This document shows, in pieces, positions 1 to 11,051 of a stretch of 64,000 bases of DNA (position 1 is the stretch's first letter; every line of letters starts with the position of its first letter). Location: NCBI RefSeq assembly GCF_000715075.1, contig NC_134103.1:73533519-73597518 (forward strand). Direction: 5' to 3'. The notes beneath the pieces are model-generated. The model did no database searches and was not told the origin of the DNA. It saw only the letters and a program-made list of their open reading frames with translations. The DNA is from Nicotiana tabacum. Taxonomy: Eukaryota; Streptophyta; Magnoliopsida; Solanales; Solanaceae. Made by a program: the position numbers and the translations under genes.

Positions 1-1129
1 ATCCCTTTCGACACATATCCTTATACAAGACCAGAGCTGCATCAACATTCCCACTCATACAATGTCCATTTATCAGATGCTCAAGGGTAACACATGTACA
101 CTCCATCCCATCGAAAACCATCTCCCTGAAAACCTCCTCAGCTCTCTCAACGTCTCCAACTTTACAAAATCCCCCAATTATGGTATTATAAGCTACAATA
201 TCATGTTTCACGCCCTTATCACCCATCTCCTCCCAAACTTTCATGGCATTCTCCATCAGTCCATCCTCACAATAAGCGGCCATTAAAACACTATAACTAT
301 ATGTATTCGGGACACATTTTTTTTCCATCATTTCCTTCCAAACCTCCTCAACCTTCTCCACTACTCCTTCTCTATGAAAAGCAACCATAAGAATGTTAAA
401 CGTATAAGCATTTGCGATTACACCCTTTACCTCTCTACCTTTAAAAATTTCCCTATACATATCATAAGCAGCAAAAGGGCCTCGACTTTTAGCAATCAAC
501 TCAATCAAAGAATTGCATATAACAACATGTGGAAAGATATTCTTTTTAGCTAAAATCCTCACAAGTTGAACAGAAAGGTCAAGTTTTTTAGAATCCAAAT
601 AAGCTCTAATCAACAAATCAAACACAAAGGGAGCTGAATCACAAGTCCTGTAAGTTTTAACCAAGATTTGGAAAATCCGAGGTGGGTTTGTTAAATCAGG
701 TTGATGGGTGTCAGGGAATTTTCGAATGGCGGATTTTAGTAGCTCTAAAGCTTGAGATTTAAGGCGGGAACGGGAGAGGATGTGAATGATAGTGGCGTAG
801 GAAGAAAGAGAGTGAGAGCAAATGGAGCGAGTGATCGTGAAATGAAAGAAACGGAGGGCGAGGTGAGGTGTGTTGCGGAGTTGAAGAATGATTTGAGAGA
901 CTTGGGAAGGAGTGAATCCGGGAGGGGGTGGAGATAGGGAAAGAATTTCGGACCATCTTGATTTTGAGCGATGGTGTTTGAGGATTGTTATGGCTGTTGA
1001 GACTAAAGTTTCGTCTTCGCTTGAAGATGGTTGAGGTGAGGTACAAGAGAAGAAGGAAGAGGAAGATGAGTGTTTGGTTAATGAGGTTGAGAAAATAATG
1101 CGTCTTGTAATAGTTGATATCATCGCCAT
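1..1129 (-). CDS. P-class pentatricopeptide repeat (PPR) protein, C-terminus beyond the window
   Basis: The minus strand is open from an ATG at 1129-1127 to the window edge, about 376 codons, with an in-frame stop three codons upstream of that ATG. The N-terminus is rich in Arg and Ser with almost no acidic residues (MAMISTITRRIIF...), as in mitochondrial presequences. From about residue 240 there are at least four adjacent 35-residue repeats with the P-type pattern, such as YTFNILMVAFHREG, YSYSVLMAAYCEDG and VAYNTIIGGFCKVGD. Known of the family: P-class PPR proteins are helical-repeat RNA-binding proteins of mitochondria or plastids that act in RNA stability, splicing or translation; the target cannot be read here. 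The layout, a leader of about 200 residues before clear repeats, recalls small mitochondrial P-class proteins. No intron or lesion is seen. A retrotransposon LTR begins 143 bp upstream, so the native promoter is displaced or shared. Confidence 0.9.
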   Translation of the reverse strand, partial: MAMISTITRRIIFSTSLTKHSSSSSFFSCTSPQPSSSEDETLVSTAITILKHHRSKSRWSEILSLSPPPPGFTPSQVSQIILQLRNTPHLALRFFHFTITRSICSHSLSSYATIIHILSRSRLKSQALELLKSAIRKFPDTHQPDLTNPPRIFQILVKTYRTCDSAPFVFDLLIRAYLDSKKLDLSVQLVRILAKKNIFPHVVICNSLIELIAKSRGPFAAYDMYREIFKGREVKGVIANAYTFNILMVAFHREGVVEKVEEVWKEMMEKKCVPNTYSYSVLMAAYCEDGLMENAMKVWEEMGDKGVKHDIVAYNTIIGGFCKVGDVERAEEVFREMVFDGMECTCVTLEHLINGHCMSGNVDAALVLYKDMCRKG

Positions 1130-1271
1130 TGATGGCTATTTGCTGTTCCTGTCCGGCATTTTGTCGAACAGCTTCTGTTCCAAATATAAGACATTAACAA
1201 TCTGTACCGTGATGTCTATTGACCAACTGTGCCAAGAAGTTATGCTGGAAGGGCTTTTTTTAACGGCAAAG
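1130..1271. promoter_or_regulatory. Short spacer between PPR start and retrotransposon
   Basis: This 142-bp stretch is all that is left of the native upstream DNA of the PPR gene before the 5' LTR begins. No clear TATA box for the minus strand was recognised. If the PPR gene is expressed, its core promoter must lie here, inside the adjoining LTR U3, or be TATA-less. Confidence 0.4.
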
Positions 1272-1754
1272 TGTGATAGACTCGCTATGTCATCATGCCA
1301 CATAAGTGCCATTTGACATATATTAATGCCATGTGAAAGCTTACATAGGAGGAATGCTTGCATTTGTGAGAAGATTCTAGAGAAGTATGGACATTTCCTT
1401 TGGAAGATCCTAGATGTTTATGGATTTGCTAGGAAAGTCCTTGGAATTTTCTAGGCTTGTAGAGAATTCTAGAGAAAGCCCTTATCTTGTAAATATTAAG
1501 GACTTGTGTAACAATTAATATTTACACACTAGCCCCTAGGAGACTAGTATATAAAGGAGGTCATTCATTTGTAATTCATCAAGCAAACAATTCAAGTTCT
1601 TTCTAATATAAAGCTTCCATTAACAATTCTCTTGTGTTCTTTCTACCATTCTCTTAGCGATCTTGAGTGTAGTAAGGCTAACTTGGCATAACAAGAACGT
1701 GAGCAAATTGTCAAGTGCCGCACGTGTACTTAGTTAATTACTAAGGACGTGACA
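1272..1754 (+). repeat. 5' LTR of the chromovirus
   Basis: It starts TGTGAT and is repeated at 6550-7020. The end is set at the last CA before the primer-binding site (...gtgaca). It carries a TATA box and so holds the U3 promoter of the element. It lies divergent to and 143 bp from the PPR gene. Confidence 0.9.
1548..1555 (+). promoter_or_regulatory. LTR TATA box (tatataaa)
   Basis: The motif gtatataaagg lies in the 3' half of the 5' LTR and is conserved at the same place in the 3' LTR (about 6826). It is the likely core promoter for genomic RNA of the element. Confidence 0.6.
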
Positions 1755-1757
1755 ACG

Positions 1758-1770
1758 TGGTATCAGAGCA
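1758..1770 (+). other. Primer-binding site, initiator tRNA-Met
   Basis: tggtatcagagca matches the complement of the 3' end of plant initiator tRNA-Met and lies just inside the 5' LTR, as expected for the minus-strand primer site. Confidence 0.88.
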
Positions 1771-1788
1771 AAGGTTGCGACTAAGGGA

Positions 1789-4700
1789 ATGGCGAACGAC
1801 GGAGAAATTAACGCTGCCAACACTCAAGCCAACGTCATCCAGGATGCTGCTGGCAAGAGCGGCCGTAACAAAAAGAGAAATGCCACCAACAAGGGCCAGG
1901 AGGTGCCACCTGAGGTTGCGTCAAACGAAGGGCTTACATCCCAAGAACCATCTGCCACTGAGGCGAGCGAGGATGAAGTGGAGGTCCTGCCTGAGGACGT
2001 CTCGCTCGGTAAAGAGTGGGTGATGAAGATGAACGCGGGGATGGACGCCGTGGAGATCTTTGGCCAACGCTTGGGGAAGGTGGAAGGCACCCTTAGTGTT
2101 CTTGAGGGGCACACTCTTGAAGAGATTGAGAGCATCCGAAATGACTTGGAGGGACGTACACAGACCGAGATGGAACTAAGGCAAACTATCACTGCCTTAG
2201 AGTGCAGACTCATGGAGGCTTTGAGTACTATCGATGCTATGAAGGCAAAGATAGAGTCACTCGAGGAGCATGTTAGTACTGGCGTGACCGAGGCAGCTAG
2301 CAATGTTGTGGTGACGAGGGAGGCCAAGATCGAGGCTCCCAAACCCCCGGTGTTCAAAGGTGTTCGTGATGCACAAGAAGTGGAAAACTTCCTTTGGCAC
2401 TTGGAGAACTACTTCAAGCACGGCAAAGTGAAGGACGACGAGGCCATGATCAACACTGCGGTGTTGTACCTCTCAGAGACTGCCATGCTATGGTGGAGAA
2501 GGAAGATGGCCGACGTGGATAAAAGTATATGTACTATTAGCACGTGGGATCAATTCAAAGCCGAGTTCAAGCGACAGTTCTTTCCAAACAATGTCTTGTA
2601 TGAGGCAAGGTGCAAACTTAGGGAGTTGAAGCAAACAGGGAGCATACGTGTCTATGTCAAGGAATTCACTACCCTTATGCTTCAAATCCCCAACCTGACC
2701 AATGATGACTTGTTGTTCCACTTCATGGACGGGTTGCAAAATTGGGCTAAGCAGGAGTTACAACGCCGGCAAGTCGCAAATATAGACCAAGCCATAGTGG
2801 AGGCTGAATCATTGATGGATTTCAGGTATGACAAACACGACAAAGGAAAAGTCAAAGAATCAAAGTTTAACAATGTCAAAGGTGGGGGAGACCGTGGCAA
2901 AGGCAAGGAGATACAACAACAATACTACAAGACTCAAGATTCCAAAAAGTTGAGTGGCCGTCAGGGGTACGCCGAGAAGAAAGCGCAGGCCGAGAAGAAG
3001 GTATGTTACATATGCGGAGGGCCTCACAGCTTCAGGAATTGTCCCGACCTAAAGAGCCTTAGCGCCATGGTCCGTGAACGGAAGGAGCAGCCGCAAGGAG
3101 AGAGTTCGGGAACCGCACAGTTAGGTATGATCGGATTATGCGGTGCTGTCACAAAGCAATCTATCCAACCTACCGAGAATGGAAACCAGTACGTGGATCT
3201 CACCATCAACAACAAGCCTGCTCGTGCAATGGTGGATACTGGAGCAACTCATAATTTCGTGACTGAGGCTGCCGCAAAAAGACTAGAATTGAAGCTTGCT
3301 CCAACCAACTCCCGCGTCAAGACCGTGAATGCCGAGGTACAAAATGCTCGTGGGGTAGCTAATGGAGTTGGTGTCAAATTGGAAACTTGGAAAGGTATGA
3401 CAAACTTTACCGTAACCGCTATGGATATCTTTGACATCATATTGGGACAAGAGTTCTTTAGACATTGTCATACTTTGATCGATCCCTACCTCCAACATCT
3501 CTTGGTTATGGAGCGAGAAGGAGCTTGCATGGTACCTACAGTGTCTATGCCACACGGACAGAGCCAAGCACAACTCTCAGCTATGCAGGTTATAAAGGGG
3601 ATCAAGAAGGGGGAGCCGACGTTCGTGGCAACCATCGCAAGTCTGGAGGAAGACAAGAGTTTTCAAGAGACACTACCACACTGCATAGAGAAGTTGCTTG
3701 AGGAAAACAAAGATGTCATGCCCGAGGAGTTGCCTAAACACTTGCCGCCTAGGCGAGAGGTGGATCACAAGATTGAGTTGAAGCCAGGGGCTAAGCCACC
3801 CGCATTTGCCCCATATCGTATGGCACCGCCCGAGCTAGAGGAGCTTAGGAAACAATTGAAAGAGTTGCTAGATGCTGGTCACATTCGCCCATCAAAGGCA
3901 CCTTTCGGTGCACCAGTATTGTTCCAGAAGAAGAAGGATGGATCACTACACTTGTGCATAGACTACCGAGCACTTAATAAGGTCACGGTGAAGAATAAGT
4001 ACCCAATCCCGCTCATTGCTGACTTATTCGATAGACTTGGGCAAGCCAAGTATTTTACCAAGGTGGATCTTCGCAAGGGCTACTACCAGGTTCGCATTGC
4101 AGAGGGGGATGAGCCAAAGACAACATGTGTGACGAGATATGGAGCCTTTGAGTGGTTGGTGATGCCTTTCGGCTTAACCAATGCACCTGCCATATTTTGC
4201 ACCCTTATGAATAAGATTTTCCATCCCTACCTTGATCAGTTCGTGGTAGTCTACCTAGATGACATAGTCATCTACAGCAACACCTTGGAAGAGCACATGA
4301 AGCACTTAAGGAAGGTTTTCCAAGTCTTGCGGGAGAACGGGCTATACATCAAGAGGGAGAAATGCGAGTTTGCACAATCAAAGGTGCACTTCTTAGGCCA
4401 TGTTATTAGCAATGGCGAGCTACGCATGGACGAGGCTAAGGTACGTGCTATCCAGGAGTGGGAGGCACCTATAAAGGTAACTGAGTTGAGATCCTTCCTT
4501 GGCCTTGTTAACTACTATCGTCGGTTCATCTATGGCTACTCAGCAAAAGCCGCACCATTGACTGAGTTGCTAAAGAAGAACAAGCCATGGGTTTGGACGG
4601 AGCATTATCAAAGGGCGTTTGAAGACCTCAAGGCAGCTGTAACAGAGGAGCCAGTCTTGGCATTACCTGACTTTGCCAAGACATTTGAGGTGCATACAGA

Positions 4701-6582
4701 TGCCTCAGATTTTGCCATTGGGGGTGTCTTGATGCAGGATAAGCATCCCATAGCATTTGAGAGTCGCAAGTTAAATGAGACGGAGCGGCGTTACACAGTG
4801 CAAGAGAAGGAGATGACTGCTATTGTGCATTGCCTTCGTACATGGCGACATTATTTGCTTGGGTCGAGGTTCGTGGTCAAGACCGACAATGTAGCTACTA
4901 GCTACTTTCAGACGCAGAAGAAGCTCACCCCAAAACAGGCTCGGTGGCAGGATTTCTTGGCCGAATTTGATTATGTACTAGAGTATAAGCCGGGCAAAGG
5001 TAACGTTGTAGCCGATGCCTTGAGCCGAAAAGCCGAGCTTGCTGCAATCACTTCAACAAGATGGGACATTCGTGAGGCTATAAAAGAAGGCATGCAACAC
5101 GATCCAGCAGCCAAACAACTTATCGAGTTAGCCAACCAGGGCAATACGAGACGTTTTTGGGTCGAAGACGGCCTACTACTTACCACAGGTCAGTGGGTCT
5201 ACGTGCCTAAGTTTGGAGACATTAGACGGCGGATTATAAGGGAGAGTCATGACACAATGTGGGCTGGTCATCCAGGCCAACGTCGCACTAGGGCCTTGGT
5301 TGAGTCAGTCTACTATTGGCCACGCATGCAAGATGACATAGAGTGTTATGTGCAGACTTGTCTTGTCTGTCAACAGGACAAGGTTGAGCAACAAAAACCC
5401 GGAGGACTTTTGGAGCCACTACCAGTTGCAGAGCGTCCATGGGAGAGCGTGACTATGGACTTTATCACTTGCCTACCGAAGTCTGACGGTTATGGTACTA
5501 TTATGGTAGTCGTGGATAGATTTTCCAAATATGCCACCTTCATGCCCGCCACACCAGGTTGCACCGCCAAGGAAGCCGCCAAGCTATTCTTTAAGAATGT
5601 GGTGAAGTATTGGGGCTTACCAAGGCATATTATCAGTGATCGAGACCCCCGTTTTACTGGGAACTTTTGGAGAGAATTATTCGATATACTTGGCACGGAA
5701 CTGCACTTTTTCACTAGTTTCCACCCACAGACAGATGGACAAACGGAACGGGTCAATGCCTTACTAGAATGCTACTTGAGACATTATGTAAGCGTGCATC
5801 AGAAAGATTGGTCAAGGCTCCTAGACATCGCCCAATTCTCTTATAACTTGCAGCGGAGTGAGTCCACGGGACGGACACCATTTGAGCTAGCCACAGGCCA
5901 ACAGCCACAAACTCCACATTCATTACCAGCCGCGTTCGAGGGAAAGAGTTTGGGGGCTTATCATATGGCTAAAGGATGGGAGGAGCAGCTTGACACTGCT
6001 AAGTCCTACTTGGATAAGGCAGCTAAGAAGATGAAGAAGTTTGCAGATCGTAAGCGGCGTCCCACAGACTATAGAGTTGGGGACATGGTCATGGTGAAGT
6101 TTAATCCAAGACAGTTTAAGGCACTACGAGGCATGCATCAGAATCTGATTCGCAAGTATGAGGGGCCATTTAAGATAGTCGCCAAGGTAGGCAAGATCTC
6201 ATACAAGCTTGACATGCCATCATATCTTAAGATCTACCCTGTCTTCCATGCCAGCATGTTTAAGCCCTATCATGAAGACAATGATGATCCAAGTAGGGGC
6301 CAATCAAGTCGAGCGCCTATTACTATCACCGCCTCGCACGACCGGGAGATTGAGGCTATTATTGATTACCAGGCCAGGCGAAAACAAGGGCAAAAAGCCA
6401 CCGCAATGTTCCTCGTCCATTGGAAGGGGCAATCACCGGAGGAGGCCACATGGGAACGTTATGAAGATTTATGGCAATTCAAAGATAAGATCCGAGAGTT
6501 TATGCAGCAACATTGCGCCGCGGTCGTCGCAACATTAGGTGGGGGAGAGTGTGATGACTCGCCATGTCATCATGCCACATAA
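1789..6582 (+). CDS. Chromovirus Gag-Pol polyprotein, 1597 residues, uninterrupted
   Basis: One open frame encodes the whole polyprotein. In order: a coiled-coil-like N-terminal part (about 75-165); a Gag capsid domain (about 199-337); a zinc knuckle with spacing CX2CX3HX4C ([13 protein letters not shown], about 406-420); an aspartic protease with DTG (about 483); reverse transcriptase with YLDD (about 823); RNase H (HTDAS, about 970); integrase with a His/Cys finger (GHPGQRRT..., about 1158) and D, D, E residues near 1223, 1283 and 1319; and a chromodomain (about 1520-1572, [14 protein letters not shown]). Known: the chromodomain guides integration to marked chromatin. The start is the ATG 19 bases after the primer site. 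The last ten or so codons and the stop lie inside the 3' LTR. No lesion or lost catalytic motif was seen, so the element may still be autonomous. The short zinc knuckle suggests a Reina/Galadriel-like group, which needs a tree. Confidence 0.95.
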   Translation: MANDGEINAANTQANVIQDAAGKSGRNKKRNATNKGQEVPPEVASNEGLTSQEPSATEASEDEVEVLPEDVSLGKEWVMKMNAGMDAVEIFGQRLGKVEGTLSVLEGHTLEEIESIRNDLEGRTQTEMELRQTITALECRLMEALSTIDAMKAKIESLEEHVSTGVTEAASNVVVTREAKIEAPKPPVFKGVRDAQEVENFLWHLENYFKHGKVKDDEAMINTAVLYLSETAMLWWRRKMADVDKSICTISTWDQFKAEFKRQFFPNNVLYEARCKLRELKQTGSIRVYVKEFTTLMLQIPNLTNDDLLFHFMDGLQNWAKQELQRRQVANIDQAIVEAESLMDFRYDKHDKGKVKESKFNNVKGGGDRGKGKEIQQQYYKTQDSKKLSGRQGYAEKKAQAEKKVCYICGGPHSFRNCPDLKSLSAMVRERKEQPQGESSGTAQLGMIGLCGAVTKQSIQPTENGNQYVDLTINNKPARAMVDTGATHNFVTEAAAKRLELKLAPTNSRVKTVNAEVQNARGVANGVGVKLETWKGMTNFTVTAMDIFDIILGQEFFRHCHTLIDPYLQHLLVMEREGACMVPTVSMPHGQSQAQLSAMQVIKGIKKGEPTFVATIASLEEDKSFQETLPHCIEKLLEENKDVMPEELPKHLPPRREVDHKIELKPGAKPPAFAPYRMAPPELEELRKQLKELLDAGHIRPSKAPFGAPVLFQKKKDGSLHLCIDYRALNKVTVKNKYPIPLIADLFDRLGQAKYFTKVDLRKGYYQVRIAEGDEPKTTCVTRYGAFEWLVMPFGLTNAPAIFCTLMNKIFHPYLDQFVVVYLDDIVIYSNTLEEHMKHLRKVFQVLRENGLYIKREKCEFAQSKVHFLGHVISNGELRMDEAKVRAIQEWEAPIKVTELRSFLGLVNYYRRFIYGYSAKAAPLTELLKKNKPWVWTEHYQRAFEDLKAAVTEEPVLALPDFAKTFEVHTDASDFAIGGVLMQDKHPIAFESRKLNETERRYTVQEKEMTAIVHCLRTWRHYLLGSRFVVKTDNVATSYFQTQKKLTPKQARWQDFLAEFDYVLEYKPGKGNVVADALSRKAELAAITSTRWDIREAIKEGMQHDPAAKQLIELANQGNTRRFWVEDGLLLTTGQWVYVPKFGDIRRRIIRESHDTMWAGHPGQRRTRALVESVYYWPRMQDDIECYVQTCLVCQQDKVEQQKPGGLLEPLPVAERPWESVTMDFITCLPKSDGYGTIMVVVDRFSKYATFMPATPGCTAKEAAKLFFKNVVKYWGLPRHIISDRDPRFTGNFWRELFDILGTELHFFTSFHPQTDGQTERVNALLECYLRHYVSVHQKDWSRLLDIAQFSYNLQRSESTGRTPFELATGQQPQTPHSLPAAFEGKSLGAYHMAKGWEEQLDTAKSYLDKAAKKMKKFADRKRRPTDYRVGDMVMVKFNPRQFKALRGMHQNLIRKYEGPFKIVAKVGKISYKLDMPSYLKIYPVFHASMFKPYHEDNDDPSRGQSSRAPITITASHDREIEAIIDYQARRKQGQKATAMFLVHWKGQSPEEATWERYEDLWQFKDKIREFMQQHCAAVVATLGGGECDDSPCHHAT

Positions 6583-7020
6583 GTGCCATTTGGCATATAT
6601 TAATGCCATGTGGAAGCTTACATAGGAGGAATGCTTGCATTTGTGAGAAGATTCTAGAGAAGTATGGACATTTCCTTTGGAAGATCCTAGATGTTTATGG
6701 ATTTGCTAGGAAAGTCCTTGGAATCTTCTAGGCTTGTAGAGAATTCTAGAGAAAGCCCTTATCTTGTAAATATTAAGGACTTGTGTAACAATTAATATTT
6801 GCACACTAGCCCCTAGGAGACTAGTATATAAAGGAGGCCATTCATTTGTAATTCATCAAGCAAACAATTCAAGTTCTCTCTAATATAAAGCTTCCATTAA
6901 CAATTCTCTTGTGTTCTTTCTACCATTCTCTTAGCGATCTTGAGTGTAGTAAGGCTAACTTGGCATAACAAGAACGTGGGCAAATTGTCAAGTGCCGCAC
7001 GTGTACTTAGTTAATTACTA
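6550..7020 (+). repeat. 3' LTR of the chromovirus, end clipped
   Basis: It matches 1272-1743 with about eight substitutions and one single-base gap. It ends at ...ttaattacta, whereas the 5' copy continues for about 11 more bases to its CA terminus. The next base starts the MULE inverted repeat. Confidence 0.9.
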
Positions 7021-7209
7021 TGCGATTTAGAGCATTTATTTTTATTCCCTCCATTTCAAAATCGGCTCGTTCGTAACTTTTCCGTTAACCAAATGGCCCG
7101 GAAATGCCATTATTGACTAATGGAGCCAGTTTCTTCCTTTTAAAATCTCAAAGTAGCTTTTAAGGAAAAAAAAAGACCACATATAATTAAATACCTCCCA
7201 CCCACTCGC
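7019..7209 (+). repeat. MULE left terminal inverted repeat
   Basis: It aligns to the reverse complement of 15238-15429 from the outer tatgcgattt through acctcccacccactcgc, with scattered mismatches. Long inverted repeats of this size typify MULEs. Confidence 0.88.
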
Positions 7210-7888
7210 TGTTTACCACCCCCCTCAAAATTTACTTTTAACTGTATCCCTTTATCATTTTCTACTCATTTTCTCTCATTTTCTCTCATCTATCTCGTAA
7301 AAAAAATCCCAAAGACGCTCTACTAGGGTTTTTTCTTACCCTTGACAAGTGGGCCGGGTGGGGCCCTAAACGGGCGAAACATGCCGGGCCCTAAACGGGC
7401 GAAACAGGCCGGTCTCATGTGCCACGGTCCTGGGCCGGTCCCGGTCCTTAAATAAATGGGCTAAACGTGTTTTTTGTAGGAACCGGTCTGGGATTGGGCC
7501 AACAAACTCATGGTCCCGGGCTAAATGGTTCGGGCCCGCGGTCCCAACGGGCTTAATGGGTCCAATGACTATGTAGTAATTTAAAAAAAAATATTAAATA
7601 GAAATTAGAGATAAAAAGATGTTAAAAACCATCTAAGGCAATGCCTTGTAATTTTATTATAGAATTATGACCTAATTTTTTAAATTCAAATATAAAGACA
7701 AAAATATTGTAAAAACATATTCAAAGCAACGCCTTGTAATTTTGTTATAGCAATAAAAAATATGACAATATCTTTCTTAGTCTTCATCTCCCCTATGGAA
7801 TGAGCACAACAAGGTGCTAATACCACCATTGAGAAGAAAAAGGAACTAATCAAGAAGTGCCAAAATACAAGTTACATAATACATACTA

Positions 7889-8137
7889 CTCCCTCCGTTC
7901 CAGTTTATGTGAACCTATTTCTTTTTTGGTCCGTTCCAAAATGAATGACTCCTTTCTAAATTTGGAAACAATTTAGCTTAAACTTCCAATTCTACCCTTA
8001 ATGAAAAGTTTTTATAACCACACAATTACTCTGGACTCCTTTTTGACTTGTTTAGGACCACAAATTTCAAAATTTTTTATTTTTTCTTAAACTCCGTGTC
8101 CAGTCAAATAGATTCACATAAATTGGAACGGAGGGAG
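7889..8137. mobile_element. Stowaway-type MITE inside the hAT element
   Basis: The outer sequence ctccctccgttcc is repeated inverted as ggaacggagggag at the right end, and both sides are flanked by TA. The 249-bp length, the TIR sequence and the TA target duplication fit Stowaway (Tc1/mariner-derived) MITEs. It is the third nesting level at this point. Confidence 0.9.
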
Positions 8138-8289
8138 TAATTTTTTTTTAATACAAGTTACATGTTATCTCTTACAAACTTCATAAATCCTTCAAGGTTT
8201 GGAGGAAGTTCCGTTGGTGGTGGCGGAAAAGTAGTTTGGTCATCGCCGCTTCCATTATTGGGCGAAGCAACATCCTCAGCAAGTTCAGC

Positions 8290-9184
8290 TCATATTTCTT
8301 CGTAAGCTTCGTCTACCCCTGGTTGTGATTCAGCAAGTCCAAAATTTCTTCTTTCCGAACGGATCCAATCTTTGAAAAGTACTAATTTTTCCAAGCTAGC
8401 CCTCATAGACACTCTATGATTACCGATTTGAAGTCTTGCTTGACTGAAAGCGCTCTTCGATGCCACTGATGAAGCTTGAATAGTTAAAATATCTCGGGCC
8501 ATCCTTGAAAGAACCGGAAAGTATTTTTCTTTGTTCTTCCACCATTGCACAATATTAAAGGTGCTGTCGGGATTCACTTCCTCAAGTTGCTATGACAAAT
8601 AAACTTCAAGCTCATTTAGTTGTGAAAAATCATTACTACTAGAACCAAAAGAACCCTTAAACCCCGCCCAAACACTAAGTCCTCTTACTCCCGTAGTTAT
8701 TTTAGAAGATTGAGAATCAGAAGAAGAAGAAATTGGAGCATTTGGTCTAGCATGATTTAATACAACTTGATAAGCATTATAAATAGTTTTAGCATTTGTT
8801 CTAATTGAGGCTATTGCTTCCGGAAGTTTAGGCAACTCATCATCTTCAAGTGCTAAGCCATTATAAACAGTTTCATATAAAAAATGAGGACCTCCTAATT
8901 TCATACAAGGATTTAACAAAGAAGCAACACCATAAATAGGGAGAATAAGAAAAAAATATTTTTAAAACTTTTTTCTCATTGAATCAATAGCAAGTTGATA
9001 AATTTCCCCATCCTATGAAAAATGAGCAAACAAAATTGCAAGTTCTGCAATATAAACTAAAAAGTTGGGGTTTGGTTCGGGGAGCCGGGGGCAGGGGAGG
9101 AGGAACAACAGTACCACTAGATTCGCCAGTCTTGGATTTTCCCTTATTCTTACTTTTACGAAAAAAATTTCTTAAAGAAGACAT
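8290..9184 (-). pseudogene. hAT transposase remnant
   Basis: On the minus strand, 9184-8984 holds a short Lys/Ser-rich N-terminal piece (MSSLRNFFRKSKNKG), 8919-8590 a piece resembling the middle of plant hAT transposases (WAGFKGSF, ELEVYLS), and 8577-8290 the C-terminal dimerisation domain (WWKNKEKYFPVLSRMARDIL, SVASKSAFS). Only one in-frame stop (near 8600) separates the last two pieces. The BED zinc finger and most of the RNase H-like catalytic core are missing, by internal deletion near 8920-8985. The family call rests on the dimerisation motif. Confidence 0.8.
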
Positions 9185-10617
9185 CTTAGTTAATCAAGTA
9201 ATAGCAAATAAATAAAACAAACAAAACTATAATATTAAGACTTAAGAGTTGGAACGAGTTTACCGAATTGACGAACAACTTGTTGAAAATTGATTATCGT
9301 TGAAGACTTGAAGACCAATTCACCAACTTCACAATTTTTTCACAAATTGTAATAACCTCAATATGTTTTGACCATTTTTTGGAATAAAGTAAGCAATAGT
9401 AGCAACCTCACAATTTTTTCATTATTTTTTTTTGATAAAGTAAACAATTGTATCAAGTATAGAAGAAAATTAGAGAGAGATTTTGATAGATTGATATTGA
9501 TTTTATAAGAAAATGAAAGAATGATGGGGGATTTATAGTAGAAAATAGGAAAATGTATAATAATAAAAAAATTTGGTGTTAAAATTAAGTTGGGTGTGGG
9601 GTTAAATGGCTAATTTTTAAATACCTAACGACTATTTTTTAAACCCCCAAAGACTTTTTTTTCAAAAGCCAAACGACACCTTTTTTTAAAAAAAGAATAT
9701 CCATTGGGCTTGCCAAGGGACCAGTCCTAGTCTGGTCCCGGTCTCTTGGCGGGTCAAACGGGCCCGATCCTAACGGTTCCTAGCTAAGAATCGGCCTACG
9801 ACACCGGCACGAGCCCATCTCTACCGGGCCAAATGGTCCCAGTCTGTTTAGCCCAATAAAGCCCGTGGTCCCGAGCCCGACCCACTTGACACCCTTGCTC
9901 TCTAATCTGGATCTAAGGAGAGGTTCGTTCACAGTCCACCCTGAAAGATCGATTTTTCTTGTCGATGTAACTATCTATTTTACTCTTCTTTTCTTTTAAT
10001 CGTTGTTGTTTAGAGTTACTTTTGGTAGTAAAGGGATACATGCAGGGGTCATGTGTTTTTTCTTGATATTGTCACCATCCTAGCTCTAAAATATATTTTA
10101 ATCTATAGTGTATAAAGAATGAGTCTTTGGCAGTACTCCCCCGCTATAGGTTGTGTACCTTTGCCCTTTTTATTCCATTTGTGCTTTATTTTGGTGGTCC
10201 CGAAATGGTACCCCTTTGTTAAACGTTTCTCATGTTTTACATGTCTCTTCTATGAAGGATGATTGAAGAAGTGGATAGAGTATTATTTTCAACTGTGAGG
10301 GTACTTTGGTAATTCGCCTCATTTGGTTTACACTAAAAGCTTGGTGCACACTTGGTATGATAATGTGTCCATATACTTAATTTTGATGACATATGTGAAG
10401 AGTTTACTACCAGGTTAGGTTTTACTGTTGTTAAACAGCTGTTGGTAACTGGACCTTCGGGTAATTATTATTTGGTTGAAGATAATTCTGGAATTAGGGC
10501 TCTCTAGTGCTTATTTTCTCAGCAGTTTAAGGTGATAAACTTCTTTGCCGTAGATGAGTCTGAACTGAGTTTCTGCCCCAAACATAATCCATCATACTGA
10601 AGTTGATCCTGTAACTG
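9185..10617. other. Non-coding: hAT right arm, then MULE 5' region
   Basis: 9185-9890 is the AT-rich and then ggcccg-rich subterminal arm of the hAT element. From 9898 the MULE sequence resumes as a likely 5' untranslated or intronic stretch leading to the transposase. No open frame of interest is seen. Confidence 0.5.
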
Positions 10618-11051
10618 TTGGTGTTGGTTCTGACTGTGAATATAGTGCTGGTGAAGATGCTTTTTCTGATTCAGATCATGGTGAATATGATGAAGGTAAG
10701 CTTGAAAGTATTAGACTGGAAAAAAGAAGAGTGGTTAGTGATCGACTGGAAAATTTTAAGATTTTGGACCTTTAAGAATATTGATGAAGCAAGGCAGTTC
10801 ATGAAGTTTTATGCAATGGCAAATAACAAGAAGTTGACTGTTCTCAAGATGAAGGTTGTGAATATGTGTCCCTTTGTGTGTCACATATCCAGGGATGGTA
10901 GGTCAGAAAATTTTAAAATCAAAATATTGAAATCAGAACATACTTGTGAGGATTGTTTTCAAAATCCTATGGCTTGTCAGTCTACAATAGCTACATATTT
11001 TAAGAAGCAAGTACAAAATAATCCAAAGTCTTCTATCAAGGACATGAGAGG

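Larger units (their letters stand above)
1272..7020 (+). mobile_element. Ty3/gypsy chromovirus LTR retrotransposon, nearly intact
   Basis: Two LTRs of about 470-480 bp, differing at about nine positions by eye (roughly 98% identical), enclose one open gag-pol frame. A primer-binding site matching initiator tRNA-Met follows the 5' LTR, and a purine tract (gggggagag, 6541-6549) directly precedes the 3' LTR. A chromodomain ends the polyprotein, which places it among chromoviruses. The 3' LTR stops about 11 bases before the point expected from the 5' LTR and abuts the inverted repeat of the next element. No target-site duplication is visible, so the right border was altered after insertion. Confidence 0.93.
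7345..9890 (-). mobile_element. Internally deleted hAT transposon nested in the MULE
   Basis: The ends are inverted (left acaagtgggccggg, right cccgacccacttgac) and each is flanked by the same bases acccttg (7338-7344 and 9891-9897), which fits a 7-8 bp hAT target duplication. Both subterminal regions are rich in ggcc/gggc blocks (aaacgggc, ggtcccgg), as in many plant hAT elements. Coding remains on the minus strand are a transposase C-terminus. With most of the transposase missing it cannot be autonomous. Confidence 0.82.

Noticed and set aside
1824..2357. 177-codon open frame on the minus strand inside gag
   Set aside because: It is antisense to an unbroken gag-pol frame, has low-complexity Ser-rich sequence, and is explained by the codon use of the sense strand.
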